17,129 bases of DNA from CAADGY01 sp900696665 (lineage in GTDB: Bacteria; Acidobacteriota; Terriglobia; Bryobacterales; Bryobacteraceae), in assembly GCA_035063885.1 (NCBI GenBank), contig JAPSFM010000111.1, forward strand, positions 1 to 17,129. The letters run 5' to 3'. How positions within the stretch are numbered: the stretch's first letter is position 1; each line of letters begins with the position of its first letter. Positions 7,434 through 14,956 of the stretch are shown here, one piece after another. The notes below the pieces were generated by a model that saw only the letters and a list, made by a program, of their open reading frames with translations, made no database searches and was not told where the DNA came from. Both the position numbers and the translations under genes were made by a program.

Positions 7434-10091
7434 ATGCAGTCTCTCTTGGCTACGTTGTTTCTCGCTTTTGTCATTGCCCTGCCGGGAACCGGAAAGGCCT
7501 TATACGCCTGGCAGCCCTCGCCCAAAGAGGGTCTGTCCGAAAATTCCAAGCCCGAGAGTCCAGAGCCGCCGAAGCCCGCTTCCGAAGTTTCCCGGCGCAC
7601 CGAACTGAATCTTCTGGGAAAGACCGATACGGCTGCGGGCGAAAGCCGGCGCAACGAGAATATTCAATTCAACCTGGTGGACAACAATGCGCTCAAGGAA
7701 CTGAACGTACGCCTTGGCACAACCGTGACGGTGATACAGGAGTTCCAACCGGACCGAAGTTATTTTGGCGCGGAGTTCGGAGTGGTTCCACGCAGCCCGC
7801 TACACCTTGGCGCGGGGGCGTTCGACAAAATTCACGGCCGTTTGCATGCATCTCACCTGAACAGCATATTCAGCGCCCGTTCGTTTTTTCAGGTGGGCGA
7901 CGTGCAGGCTGCGCATGAAAACGATTACGGATTCCGCCTCTCTTTACCCGCCTGGGACGGGGCGTACCTTTCCGTTGAGGGCAGCCAGCAGAAGATCCGC
8001 GGCAGTGTGAATGGAAACGTACTGGTGCCGCGCCCCGATGAGCGGACACCACTGGCCACCGATCCCGCCATTCGCGCATTCGTCGCGCGTCTTCTTGCGG
8101 CCTATCCCCTCGCGCTTCCGAACCGGACCGATATTAACGAGCGCGCGCTGAACACCAACGCTCCACAACACATCAACAGCGATACCGGCGCCACACGCCT
8201 GCAGCAGGATGTGGGAGCGCGGGATCGCCTCCTGTTTTCTTATCTGTTTACCTCGCAAAGCGTCGACGCATTTCAACTGGTCTCCGGACAGAATCCCGAC
8301 ACCGACACGCGCGCTCACACGGCGCGCATCACGTGGAACCGCAATTGGACCGCCACCACTTTGACGGACTTCTCCGCCGGCTTCGACCGCGTCGGCTCGC
8401 TGCTGGTCCCCGAAGAGAATGCCGTCGGTCCGAATATCTCCATCAGCGGACTGACCTCGCTGGGTCCGGAATCCGCCATTCCCATCAACCGTGCGATGAA
8501 TATGTTCCGGTACGGTGGGATGATTCGCCAGCTTCGGGACAACCACACCTGGACGGCGGGGTTCGGGCTGCTGCGCCGGCAGTTCAACGGAATCGAATCC
8601 GACACGCATCGTGGCTTCTTTTCGTTCACTAACGACTTCGGTAGAAGCTCGATCGAGAACTTCCGGCTCGGTCTTGCGACGCAGCATATACGGGCCATCG
8701 GCAATATCCACCGCGGATTCCGGAACTGGGACATGCAGTATTACGCTGGAGACACGTGGCGTGTGCGGCCGGATCTGACACTCAATCTCGGTCTGCGCTA
8801 TCAGCCGGTGACAACTCCCTTCGAAGTGAACCGTTTCAATATCATCCCGTACGGTTGCGACTGCAACAACGTTGCTCCTCGTTTCGGGCTTGCCTACAGG
8901 ATGCCCTCCTGGCTGGGTACGCTGCGGACCGCCTACGGGCTGGACTATGGCGAGATCTTTCCTGTTACTTTCGGACAGGTCCGCTTTGCCCCACCGGTGA
9001 ATCACAAGATCGTTATTCCCTCGCCTTACCTGCTGGACCCGCTCGGCTCTCTGACTCACTCCGGCGGTGTTCCGGATGCGCTGAGCACCACTTATGTGCT
9101 CGATCCCGAACTGGCGGTGCCGTACTCGCACCAGTACAACTTTACCTGGGAGCCGGCCCTTGCGAGCGACTGGCGCATTCAACTTGGCTACGTAGGCAGC
9201 CGGTCTCACAAGCTGTTGCTGATGTGGTACACCAACCGCTCGCATCCGGTTCCCGGGATTCCACAGACCACCGCGACCGTGAATTCGCGCCGCGCCGATC
9301 CGCGATTCGCCGAGATCCGGCGGGTTATCAACGGCTCCCGCGGCTATTTCGATGCGGCCCGTGTGTCGCTTCTGCTGCCGCACTGGCGGCGCGTATCTAT
9401 GGACGCCGCGTTCTGGTATAGCAAGGCGCTCGACCTCGGCAGCAGTTATTCGAATACCGCCTACGATCAGGACTCGCGTCTGTCGCGAAGTCAGTCGGAG
9501 TTTCTGCAGGGTGCTGACATGAAGGGTCCGAGCTCGTTCGACCAGCCGTTTGCCTTCCTCTGGCGGCTTGCTTATGAGACCCCGATCATTCTTCAGAGAT
9601 CCAACTGGGTGCGGCAGGCGTTCGGAAACTGGAACCTGTCCGCGGTGCTGCTGCTGAAAAACGGCACGCCATTCACCGTGCTCGCGGGTTCGGATGCGCC
9701 GGGCTACGGCAACGTGGACGCCAACGGAGGAGACAGGCCGAATCTTCTCGATCCATCGGTGCTGGGCCGTATCATCGGCGATCCGGACACGTCGCGTGAG
9801 CGCCTTCCGCGCTCCGCATTTCAATACATGGAGCCGACGGATGAGCGGGGTAATCTCGGGCAAAACACATTCCGGAAAGGCGGCATCCGCAACGTGAATG
9901 CCGCTGTCTCCAAGGACTGGCTGGTGGCCGGCGAAAAGCGCCTGACATTTCGCGCGGAGTCCATCAACCTGCTTAATACCCCGCAGTTCGCCGCGCCAGG
10001 CAATGAGCTCGCGTTGCCGAATTTCGGCCAGATCACCAACACGCTGAATGACGGCCGCACGTTACGGTTTATGCTTCAGTTCGCGTTTTGA
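7434..10091 (+). CDS. Oar-like TonB-dependent receptor family outer-membrane protein, short N-terminus
   Basis: 885 residues from ATG 7434. This start gives a Sec signal peptide (MQSLLATLFLAF..KALYA); the in-frame codons GTG 7428 and ATG 7392 are less likely, although GGAGG at 7407-7411 leaves some doubt. A Pro-rich linker follows (ESPEPPKPAS, 41-50). From about residue 110 the sequence reads as an Oar-type beta-barrel: HGRLHASHLNSIFSARSFF (134-152), NVLVPRPDERTPLATDP, and many alternating aromatic strands, with a final FMLQFAF that ends in Phe as barrel proteins need for BAM recognition. Typical acidobacterial Oar-like receptors exceed 1000 residues and have a CarboxypepD-like domain and a full plug. 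Here the first is missing and the plug is reduced or diverged. The likely role is uptake or export of large ligands across the outer membrane. The stop abuts the sulfatase stop. Confidence 0.88.
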   Translation: MQSLLATLFLAFVIALPGTGKALYAWQPSPKEGLSENSKPESPEPPKPASEVSRRTELNLLGKTDTAAGESRRNENIQFNLVDNNALKELNVRLGTTVTVIQEFQPDRSYFGAEFGVVPRSPLHLGAGAFDKIHGRLHASHLNSIFSARSFFQVGDVQAAHENDYGFRLSLPAWDGAYLSVEGSQQKIRGSVNGNVLVPRPDERTPLATDPAIRAFVARLLAAYPLALPNRTDINERALNTNAPQHINSDTGATRLQQDVGARDRLLFSYLFTSQSVDAFQLVSGQNPDTDTRAHTARITWNRNWTATTLTDFSAGFDRVGSLLVPEENAVGPNISISGLTSLGPESAIPINRAMNMFRYGGMIRQLRDNHTWTAGFGLLRRQFNGIESDTHRGFFSFTNDFGRSSIENFRLGLATQHIRAIGNIHRGFRNWDMQYYAGDTWRVRPDLTLNLGLRYQPVTTPFEVNRFNIIPYGCDCNNVAPRFGLAYRMPSWLGTLRTAYGLDYGEIFPVTFGQVRFAPPVNHKIVIPSPYLLDPLGSLTHSGGVPDALSTTYVLDPELAVPYSHQYNFTWEPALASDWRIQLGYVGSRSHKLLLMWYTNRSHPVPGIPQTTATVNSRRADPRFAEIRRVINGSRGYFDAARVSLLLPHWRRVSMDAAFWYSKALDLGSSYSNTAYDQDSRLSRSQSEFLQGADMKGPSSFDQPFAFLWRLAYETPIILQRSNWVRQAFGNWNLSAVLLLKNGTPFTVLAGSDAPGYGNVDANGGDRPNLLDPSVLGRIIGDPDTSRERLPRSAFQYMEPTDERGNLGQNTFRKGGIRNVNAAVSKDWLVAGEKRLTFRAESINLLNTPQFAAPGNELALPNFGQITNTLNDGRTLRFMLQFAF

Positions 10092-11624
10092 TCAGCGCCG
10101 GACAGGCGGGCGCATCAATTCCGGCGGAAACTCCGCGGCTTTCGAGCCCTTCGGATTTCGCAGATTGCTGGTTCCGCCGCGGTCCGGGTAGAGCGGAATG
10201 CTCATGCCGCCTGTCTGTTCCAGCACTTCAAACAAACGCTCCCGCATCTGTTTCGCGATGCCGGCATGCTGCTCACTGAAGATCAGGTTTCGCGCCTCGA
10301 GTGGATCTTCCTGCAGGTCGTACAGCTCATCGATGTCCCAGATACCGTGACACCGGATGAACTTGTAACGGTTTCCGCGCAGAGCGTGAATGGTGGGTGT
10401 CTGCGGGTAGTTGCGCTCCCAATAGTATTCGTACAGCAGCTCGTCGCGCCATCCCTTACTCTTGCCCTGAAGCACCGGCAGCATGTTCCGGCCGTCGAGT
10501 CCCGCTGGTGGTTCCAGTCCGGCGGCGGCCAGCACAGTCGGCATCACGTCGATATTCGCCACCACTTCGTTCACCACTCGTCCACCGGAGAAAAGTTCCG
10601 GGCAGCGCGCCAGCATGGGCACGCGCATCGATTCCTCATATGCAGTTCTCTTGTCGATGAGGCCGTGTTCACCGAACGCGAAACCATTGTCGCCCATGTA
10701 AATGACCAGCGTGGAATCCAATTCCCCACGTTTCCGCAATTCATCGAGCACCCTGCCGACGCTATCGTCCACCGCGAGCAGCGTCTCCGCGTATCGCTTG
10801 TAGTAAACCGAAATGTCCACGTCCGAGTGGTAAGCGTACTCGACGCCGTGCCAACTGTTCCGCTGGTTCTGCACCCACATCGGCCGGTGCTGTGCCATCT
10901 CGCCGCTCGCGGCCATGGTCGCGGGCGGGACGAACTTCGCGTCCGTGTACCGTCCCTTGTAGCGCTCCGGAGGAATGAAATTCCCGTGTACCGCCTTGTG
11001 CGACAGGTAGAGAAAGTACGGCTTTGAGCGGTCACGGTTTTGCAGCCAGCCTATGGCGTAATCGGTCAGCTCGTCCGTAATATATCCCTTTTGCGGCACA
11101 CGCTTGCCGTTTATGTTCAAGCCGTTCTTCGATGGAAGGTAAGAGCCCTGTCCGCGAAAGCTCGCCCAGAAATCGAAGCCGGGTTGAGGAGCGTCATCCT
11201 CGTGGCCCATGTGCCACTTGCCGATAAAGGCGGTGGAGTACCCGGCCTGTTGTAAGTACTGCGGAAAAAACGTCGTGCCCGCCGGTATCGGGGTGTTGTT
11301 GTCCACAATCTTGTGTCTGTGGGCGTATTGGCCGGTGAGAATACTGGCCCGGCTCGGGCTGCACAACGCCGTGGTGACGAACGCATTCTTCAGGTGCGCG
11401 CCGTCCCGCGCGAGCGAGTCCATGTGCGGCGTTTCAAGAAACGGCTGCCCTTTCACAAATCCGAGCGCATCATAGCGATGATCGTCGGCCAAAATAAAGA
11501 TCACATTTCGCGCCTTGGTCCCGGTCGCTTTTTTCAGCGGTGCTGCCCGCTTCCCGCTCTGCTGGCCGGCCGTCGCCGCTACCGCGCCTGCCCACAGACT
11601 TCCTAGTGCTCGCCTTCTATCCAT
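10092..11624 (-). CDS. Tat-exported sulfatase (arylsulfatase family)
   Basis: 510 residues from ATG 11624, chosen because MDRRRALGSLWAGAVAATAG is a Tat-like signal; the upstream in-frame TTG at 11645 has no ribosome binding site. The alkaline-phosphatase-superfamily active site is complete: metal ligands D47-D48 (LADDH), C88-S-P-S-R92 (the C-x-P-x-R site where Cys becomes formylglycine), K136 and H138 (GKWHMGH), H213 (SHKAVH), D312-N313 (MGDNG) and K325. It should hydrolyse sulfate esters in the periplasm; the substrate cannot be told. Activation needs a formylglycine-generating enzyme or anaerobic maturase, not encoded in this window. Its stop is back to back with the receptor stop inside TGATCA, and it is divergent from the RraA gene. 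It fits a sulfated-glycan catabolism theme. Confidence 0.94.
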   Translation of the reverse strand: MDRRRALGSLWAGAVAATAGQQSGKRAAPLKKATGTKARNVIFILADDHRYDALGFVKGQPFLETPHMDSLARDGAHLKNAFVTTALCSPSRASILTGQYAHRHKIVDNNTPIPAGTTFFPQYLQQAGYSTAFIGKWHMGHEDDAPQPGFDFWASFRGQGSYLPSKNGLNINGKRVPQKGYITDELTDYAIGWLQNRDRSKPYFLYLSHKAVHGNFIPPERYKGRYTDAKFVPPATMAASGEMAQHRPMWVQNQRNSWHGVEYAYHSDVDISVYYKRYAETLLAVDDSVGRVLDELRKRGELDSTLVIYMGDNGFAFGEHGLIDKRTAYEESMRVPMLARCPELFSGGRVVNEVVANIDVMPTVLAAAGLEPPAGLDGRNMLPVLQGKSKGWRDELLYEYYWERNYPQTPTIHALRGNRYKFIRCHGIWDIDELYDLQEDPLEARNLIFSEQHAGIAKQMRERLFEVLEQTGGMSIPLYPDRGGTSNLRNPKGSKAAEFPPELMRPPVRR

Positions 11625-11701
11625 ATGCGTACTATTCTCTACCAACCGGGCGCGTGCGATAACCTGGAAGGCTACCGGGAAGTCCTCTCCGGAAACAGAA
11701 C

Positions 11702-12397
11702 ATGAGCCTGGAATGGAAGACAGAAGATGAGATGTTCGCCATCGCGCGCCGCGAGTTATTCTCCGCGGTGCTCGGCGACATTATGGACAAAATGGGCTTG
11801 CGCCGGCAGTTTCTGCCTCCTTCGATTCAACCCCTGCGGACGGACATGGTCGTCGCCGGGCGCGCGATGACCGTACTCGAGGCCGATTTCTTTGAGGAAG
11901 CCGGCGCGGGAGGGAATAATCCCCTCTCCGCAAAGCCGTTCGGGTTGATGCTTGAAGCCCTCGACGATTTGAAGCCCAACGAAGTTTACGTGTGCACGGG
12001 AGCGTCGCCCTCCTATGCGCTCTGGGGGGAACTGATGAGCATCCGCGCCACGCGCTGCGGTGCGGCTGGCGCCGTCCTCGACGGATACTCCCGCGACACA
12101 AACGGTATTCTGGAGCTCGGCTTTCCTACTTTCGCCCACGGCCGCTATGCTCAGGACCAAGGCCCGCGTGGGAAAGTGATCGATTTCCGTATTCCCATTG
12201 AAATGGGCGCTGTTCGCATTGTGCCGGGCGACATCGTTTATGGCGACCTGGATGGCGTCTGCGTCGTGCCGCGAGCCGCGGAGGAAGAAGTGTTCGCGCG
12301 TGCGCTTGAAAAAGCGCGAACCGAGAAGACGGTGAAGAAAGCGCTCGAGGCCGGCATGTCCGCCCGCGAAGCGTTCGACCGGTTCGGGGTATTGTAG
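11702..12397 (+). CDS. RraA-family protein, HMG/CHA aldolase-like
   Basis: 231 residues, close to the usual length. The RraA/dimethylmenaquinone-methyltransferase-like fold shows SAVLGDIMDKMG (21-32), WGELMSIRATRCGAAGAVLDG (108-128) and R131-D132 (SRDT), which match the catalytic Arg and metal-binding Asp of 4-hydroxy-4-methyl-2-oxoglutarate/4-carboxy-4-hydroxy-2-oxoadipate aldolases. VPGDIVYGDLDGVCVVP (174-190) is the usual C-terminal signature, followed by a charged helix. Such enzymes cleave or decarboxylate beta-hydroxy/keto acids with Mg2+, while the true RraA regulator of RNase E lacks the full site. Absence of an RNase E context and the presence of catalytic residues favour an enzyme. 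It starts an operon with the URO-D gene 30 bases downstream. The ribosome binding site is weak (GGAAAC). Confidence 0.88.
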   Translation: MSLEWKTEDEMFAIARRELFSAVLGDIMDKMGLRRQFLPPSIQPLRTDMVVAGRAMTVLEADFFEEAGAGGNNPLSAKPFGLMLEALDDLKPNEVYVCTGASPSYALWGELMSIRATRCGAAGAVLDGYSRDTNGILELGFPTFAHGRYAQDQGPRGKVIDFRIPIEMGAVRIVPGDIVYGDLDGVCVVPRAAEEEVFARALEKARTEKTVKKALEAGMSAREAFDRFGVL

Positions 12398-12427
12398 CGC
12401 CCGGTAAACCGGCGGGAAGGAAAGAAC

Positions 12428-13684
12428 ATGAACGGCAGGCAACGGGTTCGCACTGCTCTAGCTCACCAGTGTCCTGATCGGCTCCCGATCGATACGGGCA
12501 GCACCAGCGTGACGGGTATGCACGTCAGTTGCGTCGCGGCGCTGCGGGAATACTACGGTTTGGACCGGCATCCGGTGAAAGTAATCGAGACCACGCAGAT
12601 GCTCGGTGAAATCGAAGAGGACCTCAAACGGGTGCTCGGCATCGATGTGGAAGGTATTGCGCCACGCAAGGCGAGCTTTGGAATCCCGATGAACGCCACC
12701 AAAGCGTGGCGCATGTATGACGGTCTCGAAGTGCTGATGCCGGCCGGCTTCGAGTTCACCATCGACTCGAATGGCGACACACTCGTTTACCCGCAAGGAG
12801 ACCGTACGGCCGCGCCCAGTGCGCGCATGCCCGCCGGCGGCTACTTCTTCGACGTGATCATCCGCCAGCAACCTATCGACGAAGACCGGCTTGATCCCGC
12901 GGATAATGTCGAGGAGTTTTCACTGTTGAGCCCGGAAGACGTCGCTTACTTTGAGGCGGAGGCGTTCCGCGCGTCGGAAACAGGCCGGGCGGTTGTCGGC
13001 AAATTCGGCTCGGGCCTGGGAGATATCGCAGCCGTGCCGGGCATGGCGCTCAAAAAACCCAAGGGGATTCGCGATATCTCTGAATGGTACATGTCGATTA
13101 AAAGCCGGCCGGATTATATCCGCGAGGTGCTATGGCGCCAGTCGGAGGTGATTCTCGAGAATCTCCGCCGGGTGCATAGGTGTTGCGCCGGAACCGTCGA
13201 CGTCGCCTATATTTGCGGCACGGATTTTGGAACGCAGAAGTCCACCTTCTGTTCCCCCGAGACATTCAAGGATTTGTGGTTCCCGTGCTACAAGCGCATC
13301 AACGACTGGATTCACCAGAACACGTCCTGGAAGACCTTCAAGCACTGCTGTGGTTCTGTAGTGAAACTTCTCGACCTGTTCATCGATGCGGGCTTCGATA
13401 TTCTCAACCCGGTGCAGATTTCCGCCGCGGGCATGGATCCGGAGTATCTGAAATCCACCTGGGGCGACAGGCTGGTGTTTTGGGGAGGCGGTGTCGATAC
13501 GCAGCATATGCTTGCCTTCGGAACACCGGCGGAGGTCCGCGAGCAGGTGCTCCGGAATTGCGAAGTCTTTTCGCGCGGTGGAGGTTATGTCTTTAACACG
13601 GTGCACAATGTGCAAGCGCGAACGCCGGTACAAAACATCGTTTCCATGTTTCAGGCCCTCCAGGAGTTCAGCGGTGCGGCTTGA
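12428..13684 (+). CDS. Second URO-D superfamily protein with H-x-C...H site (not HemE)
   Basis: 418 residues, about 75 longer than the paralogue at 2842, with extra sequence in the first half. AAGGAAA just upstream supports ATG 12428. The N-terminus MNGRQRVRTALAHQCPDRLPID matches the R-x2-A...DR(L/V)P pattern of the superfamily. H306-C-C308-G (FKHCCGS) corresponds to HICG of the paralogue. Aligning the C-terminal motifs (FNTVHNVQARTP against LNAGCAIPADTP) places H393 where the paralogue has C320, so the putative metal site would be His-Cys-His rather than His-Cys-Cys. The HemE MRQAGR motif is absent. Function is uncertain: perhaps a methyltransferase or decarboxylase acting with the RraA enzyme encoded just upstream. 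Its 3' end overlaps the convergent modA-like gene by 17 bases. Confidence 0.88.
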   Translation: MNGRQRVRTALAHQCPDRLPIDTGSTSVTGMHVSCVAALREYYGLDRHPVKVIETTQMLGEIEEDLKRVLGIDVEGIAPRKASFGIPMNATKAWRMYDGLEVLMPAGFEFTIDSNGDTLVYPQGDRTAAPSARMPAGGYFFDVIIRQQPIDEDRLDPADNVEEFSLLSPEDVAYFEAEAFRASETGRAVVGKFGSGLGDIAAVPGMALKKPKGIRDISEWYMSIKSRPDYIREVLWRQSEVILENLRRVHRCCAGTVDVAYICGTDFGTQKSTFCSPETFKDLWFPCYKRINDWIHQNTSWKTFKHCCGSVVKLLDLFIDAGFDILNPVQISAAGMDPEYLKSTWGDRLVFWGGGVDTQHMLAFGTPAEVREQVLRNCEVFSRGGGYVFNTVHNVQARTPVQNIVSMFQALQEFSGAA

Positions 13685-14519
13685 TGCGCCCCGGGACACC
13701 GTAGCCGTACTTTTCGAGAAGGGCCGCGCCTTCTCCGTTCTGTAAGAACCTGACGAACCTGCGCGCGGGCTCCTGGTTCGGCGATCCTGTCACAATCCCG
13801 AGCGCCTGCTCGAGCGGATGATGATTCGCCGGATCCACCTCGACAATATGTCCGCCGGCCTGGAGCACAAGCGAGTACGCCGTGAAAGCCGCCTCGGCGT
13901 TGCCCGACGCCGCGTACTGCCGCGCGAGGTTCACGTTATTGGCATAGACGATCTTGCGTTCAACGCGCCGCCACAGACCCATCGCTTTCAGCGTCTCCAC
14001 CGCCGCTCTGCCATACGGCGCGCTGCCGGGACTTGCGGCGGCAATCATCCGGACGCCGGGTTTCAAAAGGTCCTCCAGCCGCCGAATGTCCGCCGGGCTT
14101 TCCGGTGGGACCCAAAGCACCAGCCTGCCACGGGCGAAAATGGCGCGGCTGTCCGGGAGCACTTTTCTCTGTTCAATCAGTTGGTCAACGTGCTCGGTGT
14201 CCGCCGCAAGGAAGAGGTCAAACGGCGCTCCGTTCTTAATCTGCTGCGTCAATTGCGCCGTCGAAGCGTAGCTGAACAGCACGCGTGTCTGAGTCTGCAA
14301 TGTGAACGCTTTCCCGATCTCTTCGAGAACGGCATTAAGGTTCGCCGCGGCGGCAACGGTCAGTTCACGAGGTTTCCCCGCTTGCTCACGTCCGCACCCG
14401 GCAGCACCCAGGCACAATACACCGGCCAGAATGGCAGCGGATGTCTGGAAAGGACGACGGCGGAGTTGGATATCTGGCGGCAAGATACGAGTGTGCGTCA
14501 GGACACCGGTTCCATGCAC
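13668..14519 (-). CDS. modA: ModA-like molybdate ABC transporter substrate-binding lipoprotein
   Basis: 283 residues. After an Arg-rich n-region and hydrophobic core, LGAAGC (37-42) is a lipobox, so C42 should be lipid-anchored. The mature domain starts ELTVAAAANLNAVLEEIGKAF, the usual ModA opening with Ser/Ala oxyanion-binding positions. FSYASTAQLTQQIKNGAPFDLFLAAD is the classic ModA/type 2 periplasmic-binding-fold signature, followed by ASPGSAPYGRAAVETL, YANNVNLARQYAASGNAEAAFTAYS and a C-terminal VRFLQNGEGAALLEKYGYG. It binds molybdate or tungstate for an ABC importer. No modB or modC is in the window, so it is an orphan here. No good ribosome binding site precedes ATG 14519; a downstream TTG is a possible alternative start. 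The gene follows csp and its terminator and probably has its own promoter. Confidence 0.92.
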   Translation of the reverse strand: MHGTGVLTHTRILPPDIQLRRRPFQTSAAILAGVLCLGAAGCGREQAGKPRELTVAAAANLNAVLEEIGKAFTLQTQTRVLFSYASTAQLTQQIKNGAPFDLFLAADTEHVDQLIEQRKVLPDSRAIFARGRLVLWVPPESPADIRRLEDLLKPGVRMIAAASPGSAPYGRAAVETLKAMGLWRRVERKIVYANNVNLARQYAASGNAEAAFTAYSLVLQAGGHIVEVDPANHHPLEQALGIVTGSPNQEPARRFVRFLQNGEGAALLEKYGYGVPGRIKPHR

Positions 14520-14548
14520 GGTGAATGAGATGGGAAGAATGGAGAGTG

Positions 14549-14581
14549 AAAAGGGCTGGCGCCTCCGGTGCCGCCAGCCCT
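14549..14581 (-). terminator. Rho-independent terminator of the cold-shock gene
   Basis: On the minus strand a perfect 10-bp stem (AGGGCTGGCG, 14572-14581, against 14552-14561) with a 10-base loop is followed directly by a TTTT run, just after the csp stop. This is the strongest intrinsic terminator in the window, and it separates csp from the modA-like gene. Confidence 0.85.
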
Positions 14582-14589
14582 CTGAAAGC

Positions 14590-14793
14590 CTACGCCAGTT
14601 CTACCTGTTCGGCCTGAAGACCCTTGGGTCCCCGCTTTACCAAGAACGATACGCGCGCGCCTTCATCGAGAGAACGATACCCGCTCCCTTCGATCGCCGA
14701 GAAATGCACGAAGATGTCTTCGCCGCTCTCCCGCTGAATAAAACCATAGCCCTTTGCGGCATTAAACCACTTTACCGTGCCTGCTTCTTTCAT
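14590..14793 (-). CDS. Cold-shock domain protein (CspA family)
   Basis: 67 residues from ATG 14793, the size of bacterial CspA proteins. The start is set by AAAGGA 4 bases upstream and by the conserved opening MKEAGTVKWFNAAKGYGFI; an in-frame ATG at 14838 would add 15 unrelated residues. RNP1 (KGYGFI, 14-19) and RNP2 (IFVHF, 27-31) carry the aromatic residues that stack on single-stranded nucleic acid. It is a single OB fold acting as an RNA chaperone. A strong terminator follows the stop, so it is monocistronic. A putative promoter about 130 bases upstream would give a leader of roughly 120 nt, in keeping with the long regulatory leaders of csp genes. Confidence 0.96.
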   Translation of the reverse strand: MKEAGTVKWFNAAKGYGFIQRESGEDIFVHFSAIEGSGYRSLDEGARVSFLVKRGPKGLQAEQVELA

Positions 14794-14797
14794 ATTT

Positions 14798-14803
14798 TCC
14801 TTT
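14798..14803 (-). promoter_or_regulatory. Ribosome binding site of csp
   Basis: AAAGGA on the minus strand, 4 bases before ATG 14793. It decides the start in favour of the 67-residue cold-shock protein rather than the longer in-frame form. Confidence 0.7.
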
Positions 14804-14919
14804 CGTGCATTGAAATTCCTGATGATCGTTGAGGACAATCCTAGCGGTAAAACACCATTTTTGTGGGAGTTTGAGCAGGGAGGGTCACAAGCGACTTACA
14901 AGTATTCAAAAGCAACTTC

Positions 14920-14948
14920 AGTCTACCAGCAGGTGATAGCAATTGCAA
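14920..14948 (-). promoter_or_regulatory. Putative sigma-70-type promoter for csp
   Basis: On the minus strand TTGCAA (14943-14948, 4/6 to TTGACA) and TAGACT (14920-14925, 4/6 to TATAAT) are separated by exactly 17 bases in an AT-richer stretch. Transcription would start near 14912, giving a leader of about 120 nt before csp. Sequence match only. Confidence 0.35.
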
Positions 14949-14956
14949 TAGGGGCT

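Noticed and set aside
7944..9863. Open frame of 639 codons on the minus strand
   Set aside because: It lies wholly inside the receptor gene, its product is Arg/Val/His-rich without any domain, and the plus-strand frame has clear barrel motifs. It is a product of codon bias.
11625..11645. TTG start extending the sulfatase by seven residues
   Set aside because: No ribosome binding site precedes it, and it would put extra residues before a Tat-like MDRRRALG start.
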